From contig JAPHSC010000343.1 of assembly GCA_026193125.1 (NCBI GenBank), positions 1 to 14,447 of the forward strand: 14,447 nucleotides of DNA, in the 5' to 3' direction. The position numbers were made by a program, and so were the translations under genes. The notes under the pieces are model-generated. The model was not told where the DNA came from. It saw nothing but the letters and a program-made list of their open reading frames with translations, and searched no databases. Within the stretch, counting starts at the first letter, position 1. Each line of letters opens with the position of its first letter. Below are positions 5,722-13,191 of the stretch, in pieces. Origin of the DNA: Gammaproteobacteria bacterium (GTDB taxonomy: Bacteria > Pseudomonadota > Gammaproteobacteria > Steroidobacterales > BM003).

Positions 5722-6785
5722 GCGCCATCCAGCACCTGGTCCGACCGCAAGTATTGGCCCTGCAGTCCTATGATCTTCCTCCAGCAGGCGATGGCATTCG
5801 TCTTAACGCCAATGAATCGGCCTGGCGTGGAGAGAACGACCGTTACTCACCGGGTCTCAACCGCTATCCGGATGCCTATCCGCAGTGGCTGTCGGCAAGA
5901 CTGGCTAAGCTGTTCCAGGTGGCTCCCGAGCAGGTGGTGGTGACCCGTGGCAGTGACGAGGCGATAGACTTGCTGCTGCGCCTGTTTTGCCGGGAAGGTG
6001 TGGACGAAATCATCGTCTGCCCCCCCACGTTTGCCATGTACAAAGTGTATGCGCAGGTCCAGGGTGCGGGCGTGACCGAGGTGCCCCTGGACGCGGGCAA
6101 GGGCTTTGGACTGGATGCTGACAAGGTGCTGGCCGCCTGCCAGCCGAATACCCGCCTGCTGTTTTTATGCTCGCCCAACAATCCCACCGGCCAGTTGCTG
6201 GATGAACAGGCGGTACTTGGATTGGCGCAGGCCTTGCTGGGCCGGGCGGTAGTCGTGGTGGACGAGGCCTATGTGGAGTTCGCTGACAGACCCAGCCTGA
6301 TCGGTCAGCTGGAACGTACGCCCAACCTGGTGATATTGCGAACCCTGTCCAAGGCGTACGCCCTGGCGGGCGCGCGTCTGGGTGCGATGGTTGCGTCGCG
6401 TGAAATCACGGACTTGTTCAGGCGCATAGTGCCGCCTTATGCTCTGGCCACTCCTGTGCTGGAGGCCGCGGACGCCTTGCTGGACGTGCAGTCATTGCAG
6501 TCCGTCGAGAAGCGCATCAAACAGGTCAGGCAACTGAGGGAAGATCTCGCTGCTGAGTTGGCGACTATCCGGACCGTGCGCAAGGTCTGGCCCAGCGACG
6601 CCAACTTCTTGCTGGTCAGCCTGGACAATGCAGCGGGGGTGAGCGCGGCGTGTGCCAGTCGGGGCATACTGGTTCGGGATTTCAGCAGGCACCCGGACTT
6701 GCCGGATTGCTTGCGCTTTACCATAGGCACGCCTGAAGAGCAGAGCGCCCTGCTGGCGTGCATAAGGGAGCAGGCCAATGGCTGA
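5718..6785 (+). CDS. hisC: Histidinol-phosphate aminotransferase
   Basis: Encodes 355 residues of a fold-type I PLP aminotransferase that converts imidazole acetol phosphate to histidinol phosphate using glutamate. It shows LNANESAW (29-36) near the N-terminus, CSPNNPTG (151-158), VDEAYVEF (181-188) and the PLP lysine K212 in TLSKAYALAGARLG. The start is the ATG at 5718, overlapping the hisD TGA in an ATGA; the frame is open for another 122 codons upstream, but that part is a shadow of hisD. The last 8 bases overlap hisB. Length and N-terminus match the E. coli enzyme. Confidence 0.96.
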   Translation: MSAIQHLVRPQVLALQSYDLPPAGDGIRLNANESAWRGENDRYSPGLNRYPDAYPQWLSARLAKLFQVAPEQVVVTRGSDEAIDLLLRLFCREGVDEIIVCPPTFAMYKVYAQVQGAGVTEVPLDAGKGFGLDADKVLAACQPNTRLLFLCSPNNPTGQLLDEQAVLGLAQALLGRAVVVVDEAYVEFADRPSLIGQLERTPNLVILRTLSKAYALAGARLGAMVASREITDLFRRIVPPYALATPVLEAADALLDVQSLQSVEKRIKQVRQLREDLAAELATIRTVRKVWPSDANFLLVSLDNAAGVSAACASRGILVRDFSRHPDLPDCLRFTIGTPEEQSALLACIREQANG

Positions 6786-7845
6786 ACAAAGAGTCCTTTT
6801 TATCGACCGGGACGGGACGCTGGTGCACGAACCCGAGGACGAACAAGTCGACGCGCTGGAGAAGGTTCGCCTGCTGGATGGCGTCATTCCGGCCCTGGGC
6901 CGGCTGACCCAGGCCGGGTACAGCCTTATCCTGGTATCCAATCAGGATGGCCTGGGGACCGAGAGTTTTCCGCAGGAGCATTTCGACCGGACCCATGACT
7001 TTATCCTCGACCTGTTTGCCAGCCAGGGCGTGCGCTTTGACCGGCAATTTATCTGCCCGCACTTCGATCACCAGGAGTGTGCCTGCCGCAAACCCAAGCT
7101 GGGTTTGCTGTCTGAGTTTCTCGCGCAAACAACGCTGGACCGCAAACACAGCTATGTGATCGGTGACCGGGAAACAGATCTGCAAATGGCCGCCAACCTG
7201 GGCATTCAGGGTCTACAGGTGGGAGCGGAGGGCTTGAACTGGGAGGCGTTGGCCGATCAGTTGCTGCTGGCGCCACGCATCGCCAGACGCCGCCGGCAAA
7301 CGCGTGAGACTGACATAAGCGTGGAAGTGAACCTGGACAGGCCGTCAAATATCAATGTGGCTACCGGCATTGGATTCTTCGACCACATGCTTGAGCAACT
7401 GGCCAAGCATGGCGGCTTCTCGCTGTCATTGCGTTGCCAGGGCGACCTGGAGATAGATGAACACCATACGGTGGAGGATTGTGCGATCACCCTGGGTGAG
7501 GCCCTGGGCGAGGCCCTGGGCAGCAAACACGGAATAGGCCGCTACGGATTTCTGTTGCCTATGGATGAGTCCCAGGCAAGGGTCGCACTGGATCTTGGCG
7601 GTCGCGCCTATATTCAGTTCGACGGCAGCTTTCCAAGGCAGCAGGTGGGAGGATTGTCTACCGAGATGGTGCCTCACTTTTTCCGGTCTTTATCTGACGC
7701 CATGTGCTGTTCGCTGCACATACACGTATCCGGAGAGAATACCCATCACATGGTGGAGGCCGTGTTCAAGGCAGTAGGAAGGTCGCTCAGGCAGGCCATT
7801 GCGGTGTCCGGCTCAGAGTTGCCCAGCACCAAGGGCATATTGTGA
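6778..7845 (+). CDS. hisB: Bifunctional histidinol-phosphatase / imidazoleglycerol-phosphate dehydratase
   Basis: Encodes 355 residues, the same length as E. coli HisB. The N-terminal half is a HAD phosphatase: the nucleophile motif DRDGT gives Asp10 and Asp12, then SNQDGLG (54-60), a zinc site Cys93, His95, Cys101, Cys103, and GDRETDL (129-135). The C-terminal half from about residue 170 is the dehydratase, with GFFDHMLEQ (199-207), DEHHTVED (227-234) and the metal-binding GENTHHMVEA (319-328). It therefore does steps 7 and 9. The fused form is usual in enteric bacteria and Xanthomonas, whereas Pseudomonas has a monofunctional HisB. GGGAG (6766-6770) is 7 bases before the ATG. It ends in an overlap with hisH. 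Confidence 0.97.
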   Translation: MAEQRVLFIDRDGTLVHEPEDEQVDALEKVRLLDGVIPALGRLTQAGYSLILVSNQDGLGTESFPQEHFDRTHDFILDLFASQGVRFDRQFICPHFDHQECACRKPKLGLLSEFLAQTTLDRKHSYVIGDRETDLQMAANLGIQGLQVGAEGLNWEALADQLLLAPRIARRRRQTRETDISVEVNLDRPSNINVATGIGFFDHMLEQLAKHGGFSLSLRCQGDLEIDEHHTVEDCAITLGEALGEALGSKHGIGRYGFLLPMDESQARVALDLGGRAYIQFDGSFPRQQVGGLSTEMVPHFFRSLSDAMCCSLHIHVSGENTHHMVEAVFKAVGRSLRQAIAVSGSELPSTKGIL

Positions 7846-8435
7846 AGGTAGCCGTGGTCGACAGTGGCGGAGCCAATATTGGTTCGGTGATGTTTGCCTT
7901 GCAGCGTCTCGGGGTACGGGGCGAATTGACCCGCGAGCACGGCACGATCCGGGCCGCGGACAGAGTGATTTTACCCGGCGTCGGTGCTGCTGCGGATGCC
8001 ATGGCGCGTCTTGGCGAATTTGAGCTGGACAAGCTTATACCTACGCTCACACAACCTGTGTTGGGAATATGCCTGGGTATGCAGTTATTGTTTGAGCATT
8101 CAGCGGAAGGAGATGTGGATTGCATGGGCGTGTTTGCCGGTCAGGTGGAGCAGATGCAGGCTCATGCGGGTCTGTCAATTCCGCACATGGGTTGGAACAC
8201 GATCTCGCCCGTGCGGGACCTGCCTCTGCTGGAGGGCGCTGCGGGGCAATATTTCTATTTCGTGCATGGATTTTCGGTACGTACGAGCCGGGATGTGGCA
8301 GCAACATGCGATTATGGTGAGGCTTTTGTCAGCGTGGCGGTCAAGGAAAATTTCTGTGCCACACAGTTTCATCCTGAGCGCTCGGCCGCCGCCGGCGCGC
8401 GTATGCTGTCCAATTTTCTGGAGGTGAAAATGTGA
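7842..8435 (+). CDS. hisH: Imidazole glycerol phosphate synthase, glutaminase subunit
   Basis: Encodes 197 residues (E. coli 196). It hydrolyses glutamine and passes ammonia to HisF. The class I amidotransferase triad is Cys77 in LGICLGMQLL, His178 and Glu180 in QFHPERS; the oxyanion region is LPGVGAA. The N-terminus DSGGANIGSV resembles the DTGCANLNSV of enteric HisH rather than the DYGMGN type common elsewhere. The start is GTG at 7842, overlapping the hisB stop (GTGA), with AAGGG at 7831-7835 6 bases before it. In-frame sequence upstream belongs to a shadow of hisB. The stop overlaps hisA. Confidence 0.96.
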   Translation: MKVAVVDSGGANIGSVMFALQRLGVRGELTREHGTIRAADRVILPGVGAAADAMARLGEFELDKLIPTLTQPVLGICLGMQLLFEHSAEGDVDCMGVFAGQVEQMQAHAGLSIPHMGWNTISPVRDLPLLEGAAGQYFYFVHGFSVRTSRDVAATCDYGEAFVSVAVKENFCATQFHPERSAAAGARMLSNFLEVKM

Positions 8436-9172
8436 TTGTGATCCCGGCCATAGACCTGAAAGATGGTCGCTGCGTGCGCTTGTTCAAGGGGGAGTTTGAA
8501 CAGGTCACCCGCTATGAACAGGATCCGTTAAAGCTCGCCACGGCGTACCGCGATGCAGGCTGCAAATTGCTCCACGTCGTAGATTTGGATGGGGCACGTG
8601 ACGGGCGTCCTGCCAACGAAAAAATTATACGATCACTCGGTACGGTGCAGGGCCTGGCGCTGCAAGTCGGCGGTGGTCTTCGCAACGAGGCCCTGGTCGA
8701 GGCGGTACTGGAGTCCGGTGTCAGTCGGGTCGTGCTGGGCAGCGTGGCCCTGGTCAGGCCCCAGGCGGTGGCTGACTGGCTGCTGGACTACGGTGCCGGG
8801 CGCATGGTGCTGGCCCTGGATGTCCGCATTGACGTGGGCGGGGTGCCGCGCCTGGCGAGCCATGGCTGGACCCGTGACACGGGTCAGGATTTGTGGACGG
8901 TACTGGAGTTTTTCGTCAAGACCGGATTGCGGCACGTGCTGTGTACCGATATTGAGCGGGATGGTGCGATGACAGGACCTAACCTGGACCTGTATCGGCA
9001 GTGCGTGGCGCGTTATCCGAAATTGGCGTTCCAGGCCTCGGGCGGGATTCGTCACGTGGGTGACCTGGGCGCCCTGGAGGACGCGGGTTTACATGGCGCC
9101 ATTGTTGGCAAAGCCTTGTTGGACGGCAATATCAAGCTCGAGGAGTTGCGACCATTCTTGCAAGACGACTGA
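8432..9172 (+). CDS. hisA: ProFAR isomerase (HisA)
   Basis: Encodes 246 residues (E. coli 245) of the (beta-alpha)8 barrel isomerase that converts ProFAR to PRFAR, the substrate of HisHF. It reads MIVIPAIDLKDG with catalytic Asp8, then LQVGGGLRN (78-85), VLALDVR with Asp130, and CTDIERDGAMTGPN (171-184), the HisA-specific loop and phosphate-binding segments. The start is GTG at 8432 inside the last codons of hisH (GTGA overlap), and GGAGG (8420-8424) is 7 bases upstream. The last 19 bases overlap hisF if that gene starts at its ATT. Confidence 0.97.
   Translation: MIVIPAIDLKDGRCVRLFKGEFEQVTRYEQDPLKLATAYRDAGCKLLHVVDLDGARDGRPANEKIIRSLGTVQGLALQVGGGLRNEALVEAVLESGVSRVVLGSVALVRPQAVADWLLDYGAGRMVLALDVRIDVGGVPRLASHGWTRDTGQDLWTVLEFFVKTGLRHVLCTDIERDGAMTGPNLDLYRQCVARYPKLAFQASGGIRHVGDLGALEDAGLHGAIVGKALLDGNIKLEELRPFLQDD
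9140..9145 (+). promoter_or_regulatory. Shine-Dalgarno that fixes the unusual hisF start
   Basis: GAGGAG inside the 3' end of hisA lies 8 bases before the ATT at 9154, an ideal spacing. It is 23 bases before the CTG at 9169 and 41 before the GTG at 9187, too far for either. This makes ATT the best-supported hisF start. Confidence 0.7.
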
Positions 9173-9921
9173 TTCCCTGCCTGGACGTGCGTGACGGTGT
9201 TGTGGTCAAGGGCGTGCAATTCCAGGGGCACCGCATCATGGGGGGCATCCTTGAACTGGCCTGCCGTTATCGTGATGAGAGTGCGGATGAACTGGTTTTT
9301 TACGATATCACCGCCAGCCCGGAGGGGCGCTCGGTAGATCGCTCGTGGATTACCCGGGTGGCTGCCGAACTGGACATACCGTTCTGCGTAGCCGGTGGCA
9401 TTCGCAGCGCCCGGGCAGCGGAGGAAGTTCTGGCGGCCGGTGCCGACAAGATCTCTGTGAACACACCGGCGCTGGAAAATCCGTCGCTGATCGATGACCT
9501 GGCCAGGCGTTTTGGCAGTCAGTGCGTGGTGGTCGGGATCGACAGCAGGGCTGCGGACGAGGGCTACCAGGTGTACATGAATACCGGTGACCCGGGACGC
9601 ATGAGTAAGGCGCCGCGCCAGACCCTGGATTGGGTGAGCGAGGTCCAGTCGCGTGGCGCCGGCGAAATAGTGCTCAACTGCATGAATAATGATGGCGTGC
9701 GCCAGGGTTACGACCTTGAGCAATTGGAAAGCGTCAGGGCAATTTGCCAGGTGCCATTGATCGCGTCCGGTGGCGCAGGTTGCCAGGAGCATTTTTTCGA
9801 CGTGTTTTCGCGTGCGCGGGTGGATGGAGCGCTGGCCGCCAGCGTGTTTCACTCGGGCAATATTCGGCTGCCAGACTTGAAGCAATATTTGAAGGACAAC
9901 AACGTGCAGGTAAGGCTATGA
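9154..9921 (+). CDS. hisF: Imidazole glycerol phosphate synthase, cyclase subunit, apparent ATT start
   Basis: Encodes 255 residues (E. coli 258). It takes ammonia from HisH and PRFAR to make IGP and AICAR. The sequence LARRLIPCLDVRDG aligns with LAKRIIPCLDVRDG of E. coli. Starting at ATT (9154), the catalytic aspartates fall at 11 (PCLDV) and 130 (GIDS), the standard HisF numbering. The frame is closed by a TGA at 9061 and holds no ATG, GTG or TTG before the GTG at 9187, which would remove Asp11 and the first strand. A CTG at 9169 overlaps the hisA stop as CTGA, keeps the Asp, but lacks a spaced Shine-Dalgarno. ATT, with GAGGAG 8 bases upstream, is best. Other motifs: ELVFYDITAS (46-55), FCVAGGIRS, IASGGAG. 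A single-base sequencing error of ATG is the main alternative. Confidence 0.93.
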   Translation: MLARRLIPCLDVRDGVVVKGVQFQGHRIMGGILELACRYRDESADELVFYDITASPEGRSVDRSWITRVAAELDIPFCVAGGIRSARAAEEVLAAGADKISVNTPALENPSLIDDLARRFGSQCVVVGIDSRAADEGYQVYMNTGDPGRMSKAPRQTLDWVSEVQSRGAGEIVLNCMNNDGVRQGYDLEQLESVRAICQVPLIASGGAGCQEHFFDVFSRARVDGALAASVFHSGNIRLPDLKQYLKDNNVQVRL

Positions 9922-10544
9922 AGCAAGGATCGCTAAAGAATCTGGACTGGCAAAAAGGCGATGGCCTGCTGCCAGCTATCGTACAGAACGCCCGTGACGG
10001 CACTGTGTTGATGCTGGCATACATGAATGCCGAGGCCCTGGCCGCGACTATTGCCGGTGGGCAGGTGGTATTTTACAGCCGCAGCCGCCAGCGCTTGTGG
10101 CTCAAGGGCGAGACTTCCGGCAACACGCTGGAACTGGTCAGCATCGCTCCTGACTGCGATGGGGATACCTTGCTGGTCCGGGTGAATCCCACAGGTCCCG
10201 CCTGTCACCTGGGAACGCGCACGTGCTTTGACGGGGATGGCGAGGCTCCGCCCCAGGGTGATTTTCTGTATCGGCTGCAGGAACTGATTCGGCAGCGCGC
10301 CCAGGGAGACCCCCAGACCAGCTATACCGCGCAGTTGCTGCAGGCAGGTGTCAAGCGTATTGCCCAAAAAGTCGGTGAAGAGGGTGTCGAGGTGGCACTC
10401 GCGGGTGTTTCCGGCGAGGAGTCCGACCTGCTCTCCGAGAGCGCTGACCTGCTTTACCATCTGCTGGTGCTCCTGGTCAGTCGTGGCCTGAGTATGTCGC
10501 AGGTGGTTGAGGAGCTTGAAAGCCGTCGTACCGGCGGGTCCTGA
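9918..10544 (+). CDS. hisI: Bifunctional PRA-CH / PRA-PH (HisIE)
   Basis: Encodes 208 residues (E. coli HisIE 203). The N-terminal cyclohydrolase has LMLAYMN (31-37), FYSRSRQRLWLKGETSGN (52-69), metal site DCDGD (79-83) and zinc ligands in ACHLGTRTC (Cys96, Cys103). The C-terminal pyrophosphohydrolase from about 116 has SYTAQLL (135-141), KVGEEGVE (151-158) and SADLLYHLLVLL (175-186). It therefore carries steps 2 and 3. The ATG overlaps the hisF stop in an ATGA; an AGG at 9908-9910 is 7 bases upstream. It is the last his gene; no terminator follows. Confidence 0.97.
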   Translation: MKQGSLKNLDWQKGDGLLPAIVQNARDGTVLMLAYMNAEALAATIAGGQVVFYSRSRQRLWLKGETSGNTLELVSIAPDCDGDTLLVRVNPTGPACHLGTRTCFDGDGEAPPQGDFLYRLQELIRQRAQGDPQTSYTAQLLQAGVKRIAQKVGEEGVEVALAGVSGEESDLLSESADLLYHLLVLLVSRGLSMSQVVEELESRRTGGS

Positions 10545-10617
10545 GCCGCGCGGTCTTGCGTCTGCCATCAACAGCGGATTCACGCTACCATGAGCGCCGG
10601 TTGCCGGTGGGGTACCC

Positions 10618-12177
10618 ATGAGTCGAGGTTTGCTTAAATCCACCTCCGTGGTCGGGGGCATGACCCTGTTGTCCCGAATCATGGGATTGGCAAGGGACAT
10701 GGTGTTCTCGCGCCTGTTCGGGGCGGGTCCGCTTATGGACGCATTCTTTGTCGCGTTCAAGATTCCCAACCTGTTGCGACGCTTCTTTGCCGAGGGTGCC
10801 TTCTCCCAGGCCTTCGTGCCGGTGCTGGGTGAATACAAGGCCACCCGCGAGCGGAAGGAACTCAAGGAACTGATCGCGGGTGTCTCGGGCACCCTGGGGG
10901 CAATACTTGCGCTGGTGACGGCAATCGGCGTGGTCGCGGCACCGCTGGTGATCATGCTGTTCGCCCCCGGATTCCACGGTGAGGGCGATCGCTACGAGCT
11001 GGCGGTGCAAATGTTGCGCTTTACCTTCCCGTACATCCTGTTTATCTCCCTGACCGGGCTGGCCGGTTCCATCCTGAATACTTTCGGGCGTTTCTCGGTG
11101 CCTGCATTCACCCCGGTTTTGCTCAACCTGGTGATGATAGCGTCGGCCATCTGGCTGGTCCCCCTGTTGCCGGTGCCCGGTCTTGGCCTGGCGGTAGGTG
11201 TGTTCCTGGCAGGGCTTGTGCAACTGTCTTTCCAGTTACCTTTTCTTTCGCGCATGGGATTGCTGGTGCGACCACGCTGGCAGCCACAACTGGCGGGCGT
11301 GCGGAAAATTGGCAAGTTGATGCTGCCGGCCATATTTGGTTCCTCGGTGGCCCAGATCAATATCCTGGTGGATACGCTGATTGCTTCGTTCCTGCAGGCC
11401 GGAAGTATCAGCTGGCTGTATTATTCGGACCGAATGATGGAGTTTCCGCTGGGAGTTTTCGGTATAGCCCTGGCCACGGTGATTCTTCCAGGTCTGTCTA
11501 GCAACCATGCCCGGGCCGAGCGCCAGGCATTCTCCATTACCCTGGACTGGGCGCTGCGCCTGACCCTGCTGATCGCCGTGCCGGCTGCTGTCGGTTTGTT
11601 CGTCCTGGCTGGTCCCATCCTGGTCACGGTTTTTTACGGCGGCGCCTTCGACGCCAGGGATGTGTTGATGGCCGAGTTCAGCTTGCAGGCGTTTGCCCTG
11701 GGCCTGATGGGCTTTTCCCTGGTCAAGGTGTTGGCGCCGGGGTATTTCGCGCGTCAGGATACGCGCACCCCGGTGCGCTATGGCCTGGTGGCGCTGGCCA
11801 CCAACGTGAGTCTGAACATCATCCTGGTGCTTGCGCTCAGTCGCTGGAATTTCCCGGCGCCCCACGCGGGACTGGCGCTGGCGACCGGTGTGGCGGCCAT
11901 CCTTAACGCCTGGTTGCTGTTCCGTGGGTTGCGCCGGCAGAAGGTATTGGAACTTGCTCCCGGCTGGGGACGCTGGCTGGCCCAGCTGTTTCTCGCGAAT
12001 ACAGTCATGCTGCTGTTGCTGCTGTGGTGGTCGCCGGCGGACAGCCAGTGGCTGCAGTGGCACGCGCCGGAGCGGGCCCTGAACCTGGCCCTGCTGGTGT
12101 TTGGTGGCGCTGCCTGTTACCTGGGCACCTTGTGGCTGGCCGGCGTAAGAGTTCGCAACCTGCGTATGCAATCATGA
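10618..12177 (+). CDS. murJ: Lipid II flippase MurJ (MviN)
   Basis: Encodes 519 residues (E. coli 511), a multi-spanning inner membrane protein of the MOP superfamily that flips lipid II for peptidoglycan synthesis. The N-terminus MTLLSRIMGLARD, DAFFVAFKIPNLLRRFFAEGAFSQAFVPV, and later SWLYYSDRMMEFPLGVFGIAL and KVLAPGYFARQDTRTPV match the family closely. Residues Arg20, Arg26, Asp41 and Arg54 correspond to the essential E. coli residues Arg18, Arg24, Asp39 and Arg52. Hydrophobic segments run throughout, consistent with about 14 helices. GGGG (10609-10612) lies 5 bases before the ATG. In relatives murJ lies next to rpsT and before ribF; here the his operon separates it from rpsT. I see only a very weak promoter candidate in the 73 bases before it, so some read-through from the his operon is likely. 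Confidence 0.97.
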   Translation: MSRGLLKSTSVVGGMTLLSRIMGLARDMVFSRLFGAGPLMDAFFVAFKIPNLLRRFFAEGAFSQAFVPVLGEYKATRERKELKELIAGVSGTLGAILALVTAIGVVAAPLVIMLFAPGFHGEGDRYELAVQMLRFTFPYILFISLTGLAGSILNTFGRFSVPAFTPVLLNLVMIASAIWLVPLLPVPGLGLAVGVFLAGLVQLSFQLPFLSRMGLLVRPRWQPQLAGVRKIGKLMLPAIFGSSVAQINILVDTLIASFLQAGSISWLYYSDRMMEFPLGVFGIALATVILPGLSSNHARAERQAFSITLDWALRLTLLIAVPAAVGLFVLAGPILVTVFYGGAFDARDVLMAEFSLQAFALGLMGFSLVKVLAPGYFARQDTRTPVRYGLVALATNVSLNIILVLALSRWNFPAPHAGLALATGVAAILNAWLLFRGLRRQKVLELAPGWGRWLAQLFLANTVMLLLLLWWSPADSQWLQWHAPERALNLALLVFGGAACYLGTLWLAGVRVRNLRMQS

Positions 12178-12188
12178 TGGACAGCCCC

Positions 12189-12194
12189 TATAAT
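12189..12194 (+). promoter_or_regulatory. Possible -10 element for ribF-ileS
   Basis: A perfect TATAAT sits between murJ and ribF, 37 bases before the ribF GTG. The hexamer 17 bases upstream, ATGCAA, matches the -35 consensus at only 3 of 6. Transcription would start near 12201. It could give ribF and ileS their own transcription apart from murJ. Confidence 0.4.
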
Positions 12195-12218
12195 TCGCGG
12201 TTTTTGAGCGCCTTCACA

Positions 12219-12246
12219 TGGAATTGATCAGGTGGAATTGATTAGG
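12219..12246 (+). repeat. 14-bp tandem duplication across the ribF start
   Basis: TGGAATTGATCAGG (12219-12232) is followed directly by TGGAATTGATTAGG (12233-12246), identical at 13 of 14. Because 14 is not a multiple of 3, the ATG in front of copy 1 (12218) leads into a short frame that stops at 12239-12241, while copy 2 carries the real ribF start as GTG. The one difference is ATC/ATT, synonymous for Ile. Confidence 0.85.
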
Positions 12247-13167
12247 GGAGTCCATAATCTGCGGTCTCGCCACCGCGGTTGCGTGGCCACAATCGGCAAC
12301 TATGATGGCGTCCACCTTGGTCATCGCGCTGTACTGGATGCCTTGATCCAGGTCGGCAGGCAGCGGCATTTGCCCACGGCCGCCATAGCCTTCGAGCCGA
12401 CCCCCCAGGAGTTCTTTGGTGCCGACAAGGCGCCGGCCAGGCTGACGCGTTTCCGTGAGAAATTCCTGGCCCTGGCCGAGACCGGTTTGGATCGGTTTGC
12501 CTGTCTGCGCTTTGACCAGGCCTTTGCCTCATTGTCCCCGAATGAGTTTGTAGAACGGATTCTGGTCCACGGTATGGGAGTGCGCTACCTGGTCGCGGGT
12601 GATGATTTTCGCTACGGACACAAACGCATGGGTGACTTCGCGTCCCTCAAGGCGGCGGGTCTAAAGCACGGATTCGAGCTTCAGGATACGGCCAGCTTTC
12701 AGCTGGATGGCGAGCGGGTGAGCAGTTCCCGTATTCGCGCAGCCCTGGAGCAGGGCAGGCTTGAGCAGGCCACCCGCTTGCTGGGTCGCCCGTACAGCAT
12801 GTGTGGCCGGGTGGTTCCCGGGGATCAGCTGGGCAGGACCCTGGGCTTTCCTACTGCCAATATTCTTCCCAGCCGGCGGGTGTTGCCCATGACCGGGGTG
12901 TACGCGGTGTGGGTGGTGGGCGTGGACAGCAAGCCCTGGCCGGCAGTTGCCAACCTGGGTACCCGGCCTACCGTGAATGGCAAGCGGGCCCTGCTCGAAG
13001 CGCATTTACTGGATTTTGACGGCGACATTTATGGTCGCCACCTGGAGGTGAAGTTCGTGGCCAAGCTGCGTAACGAGCATCGCTTCGACAATCTGCATCT
13101 GATGATTGAACAGATGCACCGTGACCTGAAGGCTGCCCGTGAGATACTCTCCGGTCGTAGCGAATGA
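12232..13167 (+). CDS. ribF: Bifunctional riboflavin kinase / FAD synthetase
   Basis: Encodes 311 residues (E. coli 313). The N-terminal domain is the FMN adenylyltransferase with the nucleotidyl-transferase motif GNYDGVHLGH (22-31), FEPTPQEFF (54-62) and VSSSRIR (163-169). The C-terminal riboflavin kinase domain begins around 185 with GDQLGRTLGFPTAN (197-210), GVYAVW (222-227), NLGTRPTV (241-248) and the likely catalytic Glu256. It makes FMN and FAD. The start GTG at 12232 gives MELIRGVHNL, matching E. coli MKLIRGIHNL. GTG is used because a 14-bp duplication moved the older ATG (12218) out of frame; GGAA from copy 1 may serve as a weak Shine-Dalgarno 8 bases upstream. ribF before ileS is the common arrangement. 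Confidence 0.96.
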   Translation: MELIRGVHNLRSRHRGCVATIGNYDGVHLGHRAVLDALIQVGRQRHLPTAAIAFEPTPQEFFGADKAPARLTRFREKFLALAETGLDRFACLRFDQAFASLSPNEFVERILVHGMGVRYLVAGDDFRYGHKRMGDFASLKAAGLKHGFELQDTASFQLDGERVSSSRIRAALEQGRLEQATRLLGRPYSMCGRVVPGDQLGRTLGFPTANILPSRRVLPMTGVYAVWVVGVDSKPWPAVANLGTRPTVNGKRALLEAHLLDFDGDIYGRHLEVKFVAKLRNEHRFDNLHLMIEQMHRDLKAAREILSGRSE

Positions 13168-13191
13168 TAGGCAACTAGAGTGAGATCGGGT

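Noticed and set aside
9052..9885. 277-residue minus-strand frame opposite hisF
   Set aside because: Antisense shadow; the plus frame holds all HisF motifs.
9187..9921. hisF starting at GTG 9187
   Set aside because: This is the first conventional start codon in the frame, but it lies after the PCLD motif and would remove catalytic Asp11 and the first beta strand; there is also no nearby Shine-Dalgarno.
10590..10637. Fifteen-codon frame overlapping the murJ start
   Set aside because: No Shine-Dalgarno upstream, no similarity I recognise, and it is expected by chance at this length.
11236..12171. 311-residue Gln/Arg-rich minus-strand frame opposite murJ
   Set aside because: Composition is what results from reading a Leu/Val-rich membrane protein gene backwards; no initiation signals or domains.
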